From: B16-G9 sp964400655
Lineage (GTDB): Bacteria; Bacteroidota; Bacteroidia; Bacteroidales; F082
Length of the DNA stretch: 64,000 nt
NCBI GenBank assembly: GCA_964400655.1
Contig: CAYNVN010000095.1
Location: 1-64,000 of the forward strand
Direction: 5' to 3'
In this document: piece by piece, positions 45,502 to 54,662 of the stretch
Layout of the letters: the number at the start of each line of letters is the position of its first letter
How positions within the stretch are numbered: position 1 is the stretch's first letter
Translations under genes and position numbers: made by a program
The notes under the pieces: generated by a model
The model's input: the letters and a program-made list of their open reading frames with translations, nothing else
Databases searched by the model: none
What the model was told of the DNA's origin: nothing

Positions 45502-46794
45502 ATGAATTATAAAGAAACGCTTCAGTGGTTGTTTGAAAAACTGCCGATGTACCAGCGTATGGGAAAGGCTGCTTATAAAGCCGATCTTGAAAATACGGTT
45601 GAATTGTTGCAGATACTTGGTAATCCGCAAAACAGCTTTAAAACCGTTCATGTTGCAGGTACCAACGGAAAAGGCAGCGTGTCAAATCTGGTAGCTTCGG
45701 TTTTGCAGGAGGCGGGATTTAAAACGGGATTATATACTTCGCCGCATTTAAAAGATTTCAGAGAACGAATCAGAATAAACGGCGAAATGATTGGAGAAGA
45801 CGAGGTGATTGACTTTGTTCAATCGCACATGGATGACTTCTCAAAAATCAGACCCTCCTTTTTTGAAATGACCGTGGGAATGGCCTTTAAGCATTTTGCC
45901 GACAATAAAGTTGATATCGCCGTTGTTGAAGTGGGAATGGGAGGACGTTTGGATTCAACCAATGTGGTTAATCCGCTGGTAAGCGTTATAACCAATATTG
46001 CTTTGGACCATACGCAGTTTCTCGGGGATTCGCTGGAGAAAATTGCCGCCGAAAAGGCAGGGATCATTAAAAATAATGTGCCGGTGGTTATCGGACGAAA
46101 ACAACCTGAAACCGAACAGGTTTTTAATAAAACGGCTAAAGAAAAAAATGCAGAGTTGTTTTATGCCGAAGCGCATTACGACATAAAAATGTTGCAAAGC
46201 CTGAAACCGGATGAACAGTTGATTGACATTTGGAGAAATAATGAGATTTTTCTTGAAGCGGTAAACTCACCTTTGCTTGGTAATTATCAACAGGAAAATA
46301 TTGCTACCGCTTTGATGACACTGGATGTTCTTAAAACAAAATATAACCTGCCCGTTGAACCGGAACATATAAAAGAAGGTATTGAGTACCTTTATAAAAA
46401 TACGGGATTTATAGGGCGGTGGCATATTCTTGATACCAATCCGCTGGTTGTTTGCGACTCGGGCCATAACGTTGAGGGGATAAAAGCCGTTGTTCAGCAG
46501 ATTATGTCAATTTCATTCGACCATCTGCATTTTGTTTTGGGTATGGTAAACGATAAAGAACCCTCAACCATATTTTCGTTACTGCCCCGCAATGCCACCT
46601 ATTACTTTTGTAAACCCGATATCCCGCGGGGAATGGATGCGGAATTGTTGCAGCAAAAGGCTGAAGCGTTTGGTTTAACCGGTCTTTCGTACGGTTCGGT
46701 TGAAAGGGCTTACAGCTCGGCATATAACAATGCACATCCCCGCGATTTGGTGTTTGTGGGCGGAAGTACGTTTGTGGTGGCCGAAGTTGTATAA
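45502..46794 (+). CDS. folC: folylpolyglutamate/dihydrofolate synthase FolC
   Basis: Mur-ligase-type enzyme adding glutamate to folates. ATP motif VAGTNGKGSVSNLV, YTSPHLKDFRERIRING, DIAVVEVGMGGRLDSTNVV, ITNIALDHTQFLG and EKAGIIKN are diagnostic; the C-terminal part has VCDSGHNVEGIKA. 430 residues. 20 bases after the ChaN-like gene. Confidence 0.96.
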   Translation: MNYKETLQWLFEKLPMYQRMGKAAYKADLENTVELLQILGNPQNSFKTVHVAGTNGKGSVSNLVASVLQEAGFKTGLYTSPHLKDFRERIRINGEMIGEDEVIDFVQSHMDDFSKIRPSFFEMTVGMAFKHFADNKVDIAVVEVGMGGRLDSTNVVNPLVSVITNIALDHTQFLGDSLEKIAAEKAGIIKNNVPVVIGRKQPETEQVFNKTAKEKNAELFYAEAHYDIKMLQSLKPDEQLIDIWRNNEIFLEAVNSPLLGNYQQENIATALMTLDVLKTKYNLPVEPEHIKEGIEYLYKNTGFIGRWHILDTNPLVVCDSGHNVEGIKAVVQQIMSISFDHLHFVLGMVNDKEPSTIFSLLPRNATYYFCKPDIPRGMDAELLQQKAEAFGLTGLSYGSVERAYSSAYNNAHPRDLVFVGGSTFVVAEVV

Positions 46795-46853
46795 AACCGG
46801 ATTAATTGCTTTTGCCGGATTTTGGGACGTGGAATCTGAAATTTATTAATACA

Positions 46854-47594
46854 ATGCAAATTACCCTATATCAAATAGTTCAGGTGGTGCTGCTCGGTAT
46901 CATTCTCTTTTATCTGATCTATTATGTTTATTCTGTTTTGTTCGATAAAAATTATCAGCCAAAGGCATACAGGGCAGCGGTAAAAAACGGAGAAGTATCG
47001 GATACTCTTCGTAAATACGAGAAAAAATATCCCGACAAGGTGCGGTTTTTTAATTTTTGGTTTCAGGTGGAGCGTCTTAAAAACAACGGGGTGCAGGGCG
47101 CTTTTGCCGAACTGGGTGTTTATAAAGGCGATTCGGCTTTTTTGCTTCACCAAATGGACAAGTCACGAATATTCCACCTGTTTGATACGTTTGAAGGGTT
47201 TCAGTCGAAAGACCTTAAACCTGAAACAGGCAAAGCAGCTACCTACACCACTTCAAACTTTGCCGATACTTCCATTGAAAAAGTTAAAAAACGGTTGTCC
47301 GATCCTGAATTTGTTTTTCATCAGGGATATTTTCCCGAAACAACCAGGGGTTTGGAAAATGAACTGTTTGCCCTTGTAAGCATGGATGCCGACCTCTATA
47401 ATCCCACTAAGTCAGGTCTTGAATATTTTTATCCGAGGTTGTCGCCCGGTGGTGTTATCATTGTTCACGATTACAATCCCGACTGGCCGGGCATTATGAA
47501 AGCGGTTGATGATTTTGCCGCCGGCATCCCCGTGCCTGTTGTTCCCGTTGCCGATGTTGACAGCAGTGTGATGATTGTTAAGCCAAAAGAGTAA
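46854..47594 (+). CDS. membrane-anchored TylF/class I methyltransferase
   Basis: A 246-residue protein: N-terminal transmembrane helix (about 5-28) then a SAM-dependent methyltransferase of the TylF/macrocin O-methyltransferase type. Motifs: GAFAELGVYKGDSAFLL (SAM loop), IFHLFDTFEGFQSKDL, ALVSMDADLYNPTKSGL, GGVIIVHDYN and WPGIMKAVDDF. Start at 46854 (MQITLYQIVQ) is chosen over a TTG-initiated longer frame that has no signal-like sequence. Substrate unknown; a surface sugar or lipid is plausible given the neighbouring envelope genes. Confidence 0.85.
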   Translation: MQITLYQIVQVVLLGIILFYLIYYVYSVLFDKNYQPKAYRAAVKNGEVSDTLRKYEKKYPDKVRFFNFWFQVERLKNNGVQGAFAELGVYKGDSAFLLHQMDKSRIFHLFDTFEGFQSKDLKPETGKAATYTTSNFADTSIEKVKKRLSDPEFVFHQGYFPETTRGLENELFALVSMDADLYNPTKSGLEYFYPRLSPGGVIIVHDYNPDWPGIMKAVDDFAAGIPVPVVPVADVDSSVMIVKPKE

Positions 47595-47638
47595 AGTGGT
47601 TTTTTACTTTATGTATTGGGGGATTGCGGTTTTCGCCG

Positions 47639-48751
47639 CTAAGAAATCAGTTTATAAATAATACGTGCCGCTTTTTCGGAAGCTCCGCTTTGCCCCAGTT
47701 TCGCTTTAAGAGTTTCGTAGTCGGATAAAATCCTTTGCCGGTTGTTTTTGTTGTTTAAAATTAAATCCAGCTCCGTTTTAAGGTTAGCTATGGTCAGTTG
47801 GTGCTGGATAAGCTCTTTAACCACCGGCTTTTCCATAATAAGGTTTACCAGCGAAATGTACTCAACTTTAATTACCCGTTTGGCAATTTCGTACGACAAT
47901 CTGTTACCCTTATAACAAACCACTTCGGGGGTGCCAATCAATGCCGTTTCGAGGGTTGCCGTTCCCGATGTTACCAGCGCCGCATCGGCAAAATGCAAAA
48001 TGTTGTGTGTTTGATTGAAGATAACCTTTACCGCATCATTTACTAAAAACCTGTTGTAATAATCTTTGCCCAGTGACTGAACCCCTGCAATAATAAACTG
48101 ATGATTGTTAAAATGGGGAACAACGCCCGACATGATGCGAAGCATTTTTGCCACTTCCTGTTTGCGGCTTCCGGGCAGTAAAGCAATAACCGGTTTGTCG
48201 GGCAGGTTGTTTTGTTTTAAAAAGAGTTGTTTGGGCGGATATTTTTCATGGTTCAGTGCATCCAGCAGCGGATGTCCTGTAAAATCAACCTCCATTCCGT
48301 AACGGGCATAAAACTCCTTTTCAAACGGAAGGATAACGAGCATCCGGTCAACAAATTTTTTGATTTTCTTAACCCTTCCCCGTTTCCATGCCCATACCTG
48401 CGGCGAAATATAATAAACAACCTTAAAACCTTTTTTATGGGCAAACTCCGCAATGCGCAGGTTAAATCCCGGATAATCGACCAGAACAAGCACATCGGGA
48501 TTCCACGAAACTATATCTTTTTTGCAGAAAGCGATGTTGCCCAAAATGGTTCTTAAATTAAACAGCACTTCCGCAAATCCCATAAATGCCAAATCGCGGT
48601 AATGTTTTACCATGGTGCCGCCCTGCTGTTGCATTAAATCGCCGCCCCAAAACCTGAATTCGGCCTTTTCGTCCTGTTGAACAATGGCTTTCATCAAATT
48701 GGAAGCATGGAGGTCGCCCGAGGCTTCGCCGGCAATAATATAGTATTTCAC
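47639..48751 (-). CDS. lpxB: lipid-A-disaccharide synthase LpxB
   Basis: Joins UDP-2,3-diacylglucosamine to lipid X in lipid A synthesis. Motifs: YYIIAGEASGDLHASNL, WGGDLMQQQGG, YISPQVWAWKRGRVKKIKK, LPGSRKQEV and TSGTATLETALIG. 370 residues. Third gene of a surE - small membrane protein - lpxB operon (2-base gap). Confidence 0.97.
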   Translation of the reverse strand: MKYYIIAGEASGDLHASNLMKAIVQQDEKAEFRFWGGDLMQQQGGTMVKHYRDLAFMGFAEVLFNLRTILGNIAFCKKDIVSWNPDVLVLVDYPGFNLRIAEFAHKKGFKVVYYISPQVWAWKRGRVKKIKKFVDRMLVILPFEKEFYARYGMEVDFTGHPLLDALNHEKYPPKQLFLKQNNLPDKPVIALLPGSRKQEVAKMLRIMSGVVPHFNNHQFIIAGVQSLGKDYYNRFLVNDAVKVIFNQTHNILHFADAALVTSGTATLETALIGTPEVVCYKGNRLSYEIAKRVIKVEYISLVNLIMEKPVVKELIQHQLTIANLKTELDLILNNKNNRQRILSDYETLKAKLGQSGASEKAARIIYKLIS

Positions 48752-48753
48752 GG

Positions 48754-49041
48754 TTAGCTTGTTGTTTCAAAATATTTAAACAAATAGAGCAGTACAAAAA
48801 TGATGGTTGTCAGCAACAATGCCATACCGGTTTTTGTAAAATTTTTTTTGCTCATATAATATCGTAACCAAAAGAGGTTCGGGATAACCGAAAGCAGGAT
48901 TAAATAATGAGGTGCTCTTACAATATGTTTTCCGAAATAGCTGACAAATAGTAAATCAACACCATATAAAATAGCGTACAGTATTGCGGGCGAAATAATT
49001 CCAAGTATCAATCCGGGTATGTAACTGTCCTTTTTAAACAT
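48754..49041 (-). CDS. small membrane protein between surE and lpxB
   Basis: A 95-residue protein with three hydrophobic helices (about 10-34, 43-61, 70-90) and a conserved-looking SVIPNLFWLRYYMSKKN stretch. No named domain known to me. Its tight packing (1 base after surE, 2 before lpxB) makes it a real, co-translated gene, possibly in envelope biogenesis. Confidence 0.72.
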   Translation of the reverse strand: MFKKDSYIPGLILGIISPAILYAILYGVDLLFVSYFGKHIVRAPHYLILLSVIPNLFWLRYYMSKKNFTKTGMALLLTTIIFVLLYLFKYFETTS

Positions 49042-49042
49042 A

Positions 49043-49801
49043 TTAAAATTTAAGCGTGTTCAGTAATTGTGTGGCGGTAAAATCAACCTGCGACGGGACA
49101 ACAGCCACATAGTTGTCTTTCAGTGCTTTTTCGTCGGTATCGGGCCGCTGGTCGCCGTCTAAAAATATACCCGACATCCAATAATATTTTCTGCCGAAGG
49201 GGTCGGTTCGTTCTTCGTAAGTCTCTTTCCACACAGCTTCTGCCTGTCTGCACACCTTAATTCCTTTTAACGGTTTATCCGATTTTTTAGGGATGTTCAC
49301 ATTAAGTGCAATTCCTTTGGGCAGGCCGTCGGCAAGTACCTTTTTTGTAATTTTAAGGATAACTTCATCCGTATGATCCAAACCGGGATGTTGCCCGTAT
49401 TCGTCAACCGAGAAACCGATGGCGGGGATACCGTCCATGGCGGCTTCCAAAGCGGCGGCCATGGTTCCCGAATAGATAATGTTGATGGCTGCATTGGAGC
49501 CGTGGTTTATTCCCGATACCACAAGGTCGGGCATACGGTTGAGCAAAAGATGTTTTCCTAATTTGATGTTGTCGGCAGGGGTTCCGTTCGAGAGGTATTC
49601 GGTATATCCTTCTTCTTCTTTAATTTTGTTTAATCGAAGCGGTGTTTGCATGGTAACGGCGTGTCCCATGGCCGAAGTGCTCTCCAAAGTGGAAACAGCC
49701 ACCACATCACCCAAAGGGCGCATCAGCTTTATTAGCCTGTTATAGCCGTCGGCTTTGTAACCGTCGTCGTTGGTAATTAATATTAAAGGTTTTTTGCTCA
49801 T
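49043..49801 (-). CDS. surE: 5'/3'-nucleotidase SurE
   Basis: Metal-dependent nucleotidase. ILITNDDGYKADGY carries the catalytic Asp pair; VSGINHGSNAAINIIYSGTM and AIGFSVDEYG are family motifs. 252 residues from the ATG at 49801 (MSKKPLILI). The open frame continues to 49825, but a TATCTTTG -7 element at 49823-49830 lies there, so 49801 is preferred. Confidence 0.95.
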   Translation of the reverse strand: MSKKPLILITNDDGYKADGYNRLIKLMRPLGDVVAVSTLESTSAMGHAVTMQTPLRLNKIKEEEGYTEYLSNGTPADNIKLGKHLLLNRMPDLVVSGINHGSNAAINIIYSGTMAAALEAAMDGIPAIGFSVDEYGQHPGLDHTDEVILKITKKVLADGLPKGIALNVNIPKKSDKPLKGIKVCRQAEAVWKETYEERTDPFGRKYYWMSGIFLDGDQRPDTDEKALKDNYVAVVPSQVDFTATQLLNTLKF

Positions 49802-49822
49802 TCGGTTTTGTTTTACAACCGG

Positions 49823-49830
49823 CAAAGATA
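49823..49830 (-). promoter_or_regulatory. candidate -7 element of the surE - lpxB operon
   Basis: Minus-strand TATCTTTG (TAnnTTTG), 21 bases before the surE ATG. No clear -33 at the usual spacing. Confidence 0.42.
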
Positions 49831-49900
49831 GGGGTTTTGGATGTAGCTTTTTAGATGTGATGTTTTTTTAAAGTTTTTATCAGTTAACCTTATTACGGAT

Positions 49901-51460
49901 TTAGAAGTCCAAAACATCTTCGGGCAGGCGTGTCATATTTTTTAAGCGGTAAACAAATGCACATTCTACCGTATCGCCACAACGTATAACAGGTATGGTG
50001 TCGGCAGGCTCGATGATGGCAAAATAAGGTTTGAAAAACGGGTCGGGAGCGCGGTAAATGTGTGAAGTTGTGATGTAATAACCCGACATGCCCTTTTTAA
50101 ATCCGCCGTTTATCCGGTTTGTCCAGGCATATTTATGGATTCTTTCCAGACTGCCGATTCCGTAAACTTTCATTTTTAGCGGCGAAGCGGCATAGTAGTG
50201 GAAATTTGCCAAAGGGAACCACCTGTTACCGAACAGCACCGAATTTCGGGGCATTTCCCCTTTTTTCACATCGTTTTTTACAATTTCTCCGAAGGCTCTT
50301 CCTATTTGGTCATAGCCGTACATATCCAGCGTAATATCGTCTTCGCCCAGAGTTTCGCATGTTTTGTTATTGTTCGGTGATATAATTCCGCAGTTTATTT
50401 CGGTAAACCCTAAAACCACTGCCAGTGTTGTAACGGCCAGTGCGATTTTGATAACAAAGGGAACCGGTTTTTTTACAAACCGGTCGTCCAGCCAAAGGGC
50501 TGCAACAAATATTAAACCGGTGTAACCGGGGGCTGTCCAGTGAGGCAATGTGCTGCGGAAAAGAGAAAAAACAAGGAATGTTACAATCAGGGGTAAACCG
50601 GTAAGCATTATCAATGCAATTTGTTTTTTTTCAGCAATTCTTTTTTTAAATATCAGCATAAAAACAGCTGCCCAGATAAGAATAAAATTAACCGGATTGT
50701 TATAGGCGGCTTCTCCGGCCACTTCGGTCAGAAAATAATCCCATCTTAACGAATGACCGATCATGTCCACCCGTTCGCCATGAAAAGTAAAACTGATAAA
50801 ATTGTTTTGGAAATTCCAGATAATAATGGGAAGAATGGTTACGGCTGTAATTAAAACGGCAAAATATAATTTAGGACTTTTAAGCCAGGCTCTGTTGTAA
50901 AACAGGATATACAAGCCGGCTCCAACCCATAAATATACGGATGTATATTTCGATAAAATGGCCAGTCCTATGGTAAAACCCAATAACAACATATTTTTAC
51001 CCCGGTTTTTTTCGGCAGGATTTCCCGGAAGCGTTTTTGCCATTAGCAGTAAACTGATGAGCCAGAAAAACATTTGAGGCGTATCGGGCAGGATAAAAAC
51101 ACCTGCAATTACCGATGCGTAAACCGACGATACATAAAGTAATGAAGCCAGTAACCCCGTTCGTTGATTTTTTATTTCCTTACCAATTTTAAAAACCAGC
51201 CAAATATCGACCGCTCCGAGGATTATCGGGCCCATTCTTAAAAACAGTTCGCTGTTAAAACGGAGGTTTAATGAAAAGAGTTGAATTACCCGGCCCACCA
51301 TCAACGGGTGATCGAAATGCGACCAGTCGGGGTACAGCGCATAAAGAAGGTAGTAAACTTCGTCGTTACCGAGTTCAATAAGCCCGGCGGCCAGCGCCCT
51401 TATTACGGTTGAAACCAAAATCAACAGCCAAACGGTTTTATGGTAATTAATTTGCTTCAT
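49901..51460 (-). CDS. GT39/ArnT-like membrane glycosyltransferase
   Basis: A 519-residue polytopic protein of the dolichyl-P-mannose/ArnT-type (GT39, PMT_2) family. The catalytic Asp region is in LIELGNDEVYYLLYALYPDW near the first helix, followed by DHPLMVGRVIQLF. About ten helices to residue 385, then a soluble periplasmic domain with several cysteines. Transfers a lipid-linked sugar to an unknown acceptor. Start at 51460 (MKQINYHKTVWLL) is chosen because the longer frame runs into the upstream gene's end. Confidence 0.85.
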   Translation of the reverse strand: MKQINYHKTVWLLILVSTVIRALAAGLIELGNDEVYYLLYALYPDWSHFDHPLMVGRVIQLFSLNLRFNSELFLRMGPIILGAVDIWLVFKIGKEIKNQRTGLLASLLYVSSVYASVIAGVFILPDTPQMFFWLISLLLMAKTLPGNPAEKNRGKNMLLLGFTIGLAILSKYTSVYLWVGAGLYILFYNRAWLKSPKLYFAVLITAVTILPIIIWNFQNNFISFTFHGERVDMIGHSLRWDYFLTEVAGEAAYNNPVNFILIWAAVFMLIFKKRIAEKKQIALIMLTGLPLIVTFLVFSLFRSTLPHWTAPGYTGLIFVAALWLDDRFVKKPVPFVIKIALAVTTLAVVLGFTEINCGIISPNNNKTCETLGEDDITLDMYGYDQIGRAFGEIVKNDVKKGEMPRNSVLFGNRWFPLANFHYYAASPLKMKVYGIGSLERIHKYAWTNRINGGFKKGMSGYYITTSHIYRAPDPFFKPYFAIIEPADTIPVIRCGDTVECAFVYRLKNMTRLPEDVLDF

Positions 51461-51479
51461 AAGCATCCGCCGGGTTTTT

Positions 51480-52682
51480 TTAAACTCTTTTTTCGTGGTT
51501 TTTTCCGGGTAATTTTCGTGTAAAATACCAAAAGGTTGTTGCCACCACGGCAAAATAAAAAATCCGTAACCAACCTGTGGCCGTAACATCGGGTTTTGCG
51601 GTGAGTTTTGATTCGGGTTTGTCGCCGCTGTACCTGATTACCGGGTTCAGATAGTATCTGGTTCCGTCCTCTAAATCAATCTCCGTTCGTATATACCTGT
51701 CGTCGGGTTTAACCGCATATTTTGCCTTATTTTGATTGATCTCTTTAACAACTTCGCCGCCCTGCCGGATAAATCTCACCGTTTTAACCATTCGTTCTAT
51801 GCTTACGGTTATGGTATCGCCGTATAACGTAAAACCGGTTATAAGCGGCAGTTTTTTTTCTCTGGCGGCTTTTTGGGCAAGGGTTTCGTTTTCAGTAAGT
51901 TTGAAATCAACGCCGTAAGCGTTTCCCGATTTTAAGGCTGTAATTATATCGTCTTTGTTGGTTGTGGGGGAGTTGATCATGGTAAAACGGGTACCCACTT
52001 CAACAGGGTTCATTACATCGTGTGCATCGTCGTTGGCAAGAATAAAAACCTTTTGGCCTGCCGATAAAGCCGTATCCCACCGGGCCGATGAAATTCGGAA
52101 ATTATTAAGAACCTCCATCAGGTCGTAATGGGTGAGTTTTTTAAGATCATCGAATGTATATCCGTTTCGGAGTTTAGGATGTGCCAGCGCCACAATTTGG
52201 TTATGCGGACGAAGTTTGTCGATAATCCATTGTTTCATGCCCGTTGACTGGAATAGAAACAGGTCGACCCAAAGTACCTCATCGGAGCCGATACATACCT
52301 GATGTGTTTTAAAAACGTTGTAACCATGTTCGTATGTGGGGATAAACCGGGGAGTGTTTTTTCCGTGGTAATTGATGCTCTGGTAGTCGGAGGTGGCAAC
52401 ATAATCGTAACCAAGTACTTTGTAAACCGAATCGATTAACCGGTTGCTGTTTTTACGGCCGTTGGTAACACCACCCCAAACATGCGACTGTACCTGAAAA
52501 TTATATTTTCTCCAACGTGTACTGTCCATCCCCTCATAAGGGTTGTATAGTTTTTCGCCTTTAAAAGGTACAGGCCCCGAAAATTTATAAACAGGAGCCA
52601 TAAAATAGAATAGAAGCAGTATTCCGGCGAGGCTGCCAATCAGGATAATAAAAAATTTTAACAGACGTTTCAAAAACTTCAT
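51480..52682 (-). CDS. membrane-anchored PHP-superfamily protein with altered metal ligands
   Basis: A 400-residue protein with a transmembrane helix at each end (about 6-28 and 372-390) around a PHP-like phosphoesterase domain. The PHP metal motifs are only partly kept: the HxH site reads VQSHVW, the SDH-type site reads ATSDYQSIN, while VALAHPKLRNG and ILANDDAHD remain. Catalysis may therefore be lost or changed. Start at 52682 fits the promoter at 52713-52744. It precedes the GT39 gene by 19 bases, suggesting a shared envelope pathway. Fold assignment is by motif pattern only. Confidence 0.72.
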   Translation of the reverse strand: MKFLKRLLKFFIILIGSLAGILLLFYFMAPVYKFSGPVPFKGEKLYNPYEGMDSTRWRKYNFQVQSHVWGGVTNGRKNSNRLIDSVYKVLGYDYVATSDYQSINYHGKNTPRFIPTYEHGYNVFKTHQVCIGSDEVLWVDLFLFQSTGMKQWIIDKLRPHNQIVALAHPKLRNGYTFDDLKKLTHYDLMEVLNNFRISSARWDTALSAGQKVFILANDDAHDVMNPVEVGTRFTMINSPTTNKDDIITALKSGNAYGVDFKLTENETLAQKAAREKKLPLITGFTLYGDTITVSIERMVKTVRFIRQGGEVVKEINQNKAKYAVKPDDRYIRTEIDLEDGTRYYLNPVIRYSGDKPESKLTAKPDVTATGWLRIFYFAVVATTFWYFTRKLPGKNHEKRV

Positions 52683-52712
52683 AAACAAAACCTGAAGGTT
52701 AATTTTATTTTG

Positions 52713-52744
52713 CAAAGGTAGTTTTAATATTCTGCCACAGCAAA
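52713..52744 (-). promoter_or_regulatory. promoter of the PHP-GT39 operon
   Basis: On the minus strand TTTG (52744-52741), 20 bases, TACCTTTG (52720-52713). A full match to the Bacteroidota promoter pattern, giving a leader of about 24 bases before the start at 52682. The longer frame opening at 52715 would begin within the -7 element. Confidence 0.65.
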
Positions 52745-52838
52745 ACAGGTTTGATTATTTAGGTTTCCGTTTTCACAAATGTACAGGTGAGGAATATTTC
52801 CCGAATTTGTATTATTTTTCATATATAGACGTATTTGC

Positions 52839-52868
52839 TTGTTTTTCCCGAATTTATGACTAATTTTG
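52839..52868 (+). promoter_or_regulatory. promoter of the response regulator gene
   Basis: TTG (52839-52841), 19 bases, TAATTTTG (52861-52868). The regulator's ATG is 71 bases downstream. No sigma-54 -24/-12 pair was seen here, so the regulator seems to be transcribed by the housekeeping sigma factor. Confidence 0.6.
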
Positions 52869-52939
52869 TCGGACAAACCCATCTTATATTTTAGGCGCTC
52901 TTTTTATTGTACTATCAATAATATTTAATAACTATAAGA

Positions 52940-54283
52940 ATGAATACATTTAAAATATTTGTTATTGAAGATGATCCGTTTTACGGCGAACTTTTACGAA
53001 GACACCTTGCACTAAATCCCGATAATGAAGTTTATTTGTTTAAGAGCGGGAAGGAGGCACTGTCAAAAATACATATTCAACCTCATTTGGTTTCGCTTGA
53101 TTACCGGTTGCCGGATCTTTCGGGGATGGAGGTATTGAAAAGAATCCACGCATCTTTTCCCGAAATACCTGTTATTATTGTTTCGGGACAGGAAGATATT
53201 AATACAGCTGTTGAATTGCTTCGCATGGGAGCGTACGATTACTTTGTTAAAGATGACCATACCAAAACACGGTTGTGGAATGCCACCAACAAGGTGCGTG
53301 AAAATATGCTGCTGAAGAATGAGTTGAGTGAACTTAAAAAGGAGGTGGGTAAAAAGTACGAGTTTGCCAATATTTTGAAGGGTAACAGCGAAGAGATGCA
53401 GCGGATTTTCAGGTTGATGAGCAGGGCAACCAAAACAAACATTACCGTATCCATAAGCGGTGAAACCGGTACCGGTAAAGAGCTTGTTGCCAAAGCCATT
53501 CATTACAATTCCGACAGGGCCAAAAAGCCTTTTGTGGCGGTAAATGTTTCGGCCATTCCCAACGAGCTTATCGAAAGCGAGCTGTTTGGTTACGAAAAAG
53601 GTGCTTTTACGGGAGCCAATACCCGCAAAATCGGAAAATTTGAACAGGCCAGCGAAGGAACTTTGTTTTTGGACGAAATAGGTGAGATGGACATCAACAT
53701 GCAGGCAAAAATATTACGGGTTATTCAGGAAAACGAGTTGACGCGTATTGGCGGTAACACAACCATTAAAATCAATCCGCGTATTATTGTTGCCACGCAC
53801 CGAAACCTTGCCGAAGAGGTACAAAAAGGAAATTTCAGAGAAGACCTATATTACAGGATACTCGGGCTCCCCATTGAATTGCCGCCGTTGCGCGACAGAG
53901 GGAACGATATTCTTATTTTAGCCAAGTTTTTTACCGACACTTTTTGTAAAGAAAACGGACTTTCGCAAAAAACCATTACCAAAGAGGCACAGGATAAACT
54001 GTTAACATACAGTTTTCCGGGAAATGTGCGGGAGTTGAGAGCCGTGGTTGAACTGGGGTGTGTTATGTCGGACGGCGACACCATTGAGGCTTCGCATATT
54101 AATTTTAACTCCACCAACTCATTATCTAACTTTTTACTTGAGGAGACTACCCTGGCCGAATACAGCCGTAAGATTATCCGCTATTTTCTTGTTAAGTATA
54201 ACAACAATGTTACTCTGGCAGCCAAGAAACTGGATATCGGAAAATCAACCATCTACAGGATGCTTAAGAACAATGAACTTTAA
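52940..54283 (+). CDS. sigma-54-dependent response regulator
   Basis: NtrC-type regulator: receiver domain (1-120) with the acidic pair at 11-12, phosphorylation site Asp54 and Lys104; AAA+ domain with Walker A GETGTGKE (174-181), the sigma-54-contacting GAFTGA (221-226) and Walker B LFLDEIGE (242-249); C-terminal Fis-type helix-turn-helix (VTLAAKKLDIGKSTIYRML). 447 residues. Followed by an Hpt protein gene. No histidine kinase is adjacent, so the partner kinase is encoded elsewhere. Confidence 0.95.
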   Translation: MNTFKIFVIEDDPFYGELLRRHLALNPDNEVYLFKSGKEALSKIHIQPHLVSLDYRLPDLSGMEVLKRIHASFPEIPVIIVSGQEDINTAVELLRMGAYDYFVKDDHTKTRLWNATNKVRENMLLKNELSELKKEVGKKYEFANILKGNSEEMQRIFRLMSRATKTNITVSISGETGTGKELVAKAIHYNSDRAKKPFVAVNVSAIPNELIESELFGYEKGAFTGANTRKIGKFEQASEGTLFLDEIGEMDINMQAKILRVIQENELTRIGGNTTIKINPRIIVATHRNLAEEVQKGNFREDLYYRILGLPIELPPLRDRGNDILILAKFFTDTFCKENGLSQKTITKEAQDKLLTYSFPGNVRELRAVVELGCVMSDGDTIEASHINFNSTNSLSNFLLEETTLAEYSRKIIRYFLVKYNNNVTLAAKKLDIGKSTIYRMLKNNEL

Positions 54284-54308
54284 TAATAACAAAAAAAAAC
54301 CTTCTGAC

Positions 54309-54662
54309 ATGTCGGAAACTAATCTGTTCAACCTGGATAAACTGCGCTCTTACGTTGGAAACAACAATGCTGATGTTAAAGACATGATTGCTTTATTTCT
54401 CGAAATAATTCCTGCTCAAAAGCAAAAACTGCAAAATGCTTTAAATAAAAGTGACTGGGGAACGTTGAATTATATTTCGCATCAAATAAAACCTTCATTG
54501 GATATTTTGGGACTGAATGCAACCAAAGAAAAAGCAAGAGCCATTGAGAGTCTTGCCAAAACGGGTAACGAAGAGGAGGTGATAAGAAAATTTGTAACGG
54601 AACTGTGTCAGGAACTTGATGCCATTTGTAAAAATCTTAGAACAGAGATGGAAAAGCTCTGA
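54309..54662 (+). CDS. Hpt (histidine phosphotransfer) domain protein
   Basis: A 117-residue four-helix protein. The phospho-acceptor is His58 in NYISHQIKPSLDILGL, the canonical Hpt motif. Start at 54309 (MSETNLFNLDKL), 25 bases after the response regulator, is preferred; ATG at 54273 inside the regulator's end is an alternative. The reading frame is open further back but only as a shadow of the regulator gene. Probably relays phosphate to or from the regulator. Confidence 0.85.
   Translation: MSETNLFNLDKLRSYVGNNNADVKDMIALFLEIIPAQKQKLQNALNKSDWGTLNYISHQIKPSLDILGLNATKEKARAIESLAKTGNEEEVIRKFVTELCQELDAICKNLRTEMEKL

Noticed and set aside
52683..52939. Search for a sigma-54 (-24/-12) promoter before the NtrC-type regulator
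   Set aside because: No GG-N10-GC pattern of adequate quality was seen; the housekeeping-type promoter explains the gene.
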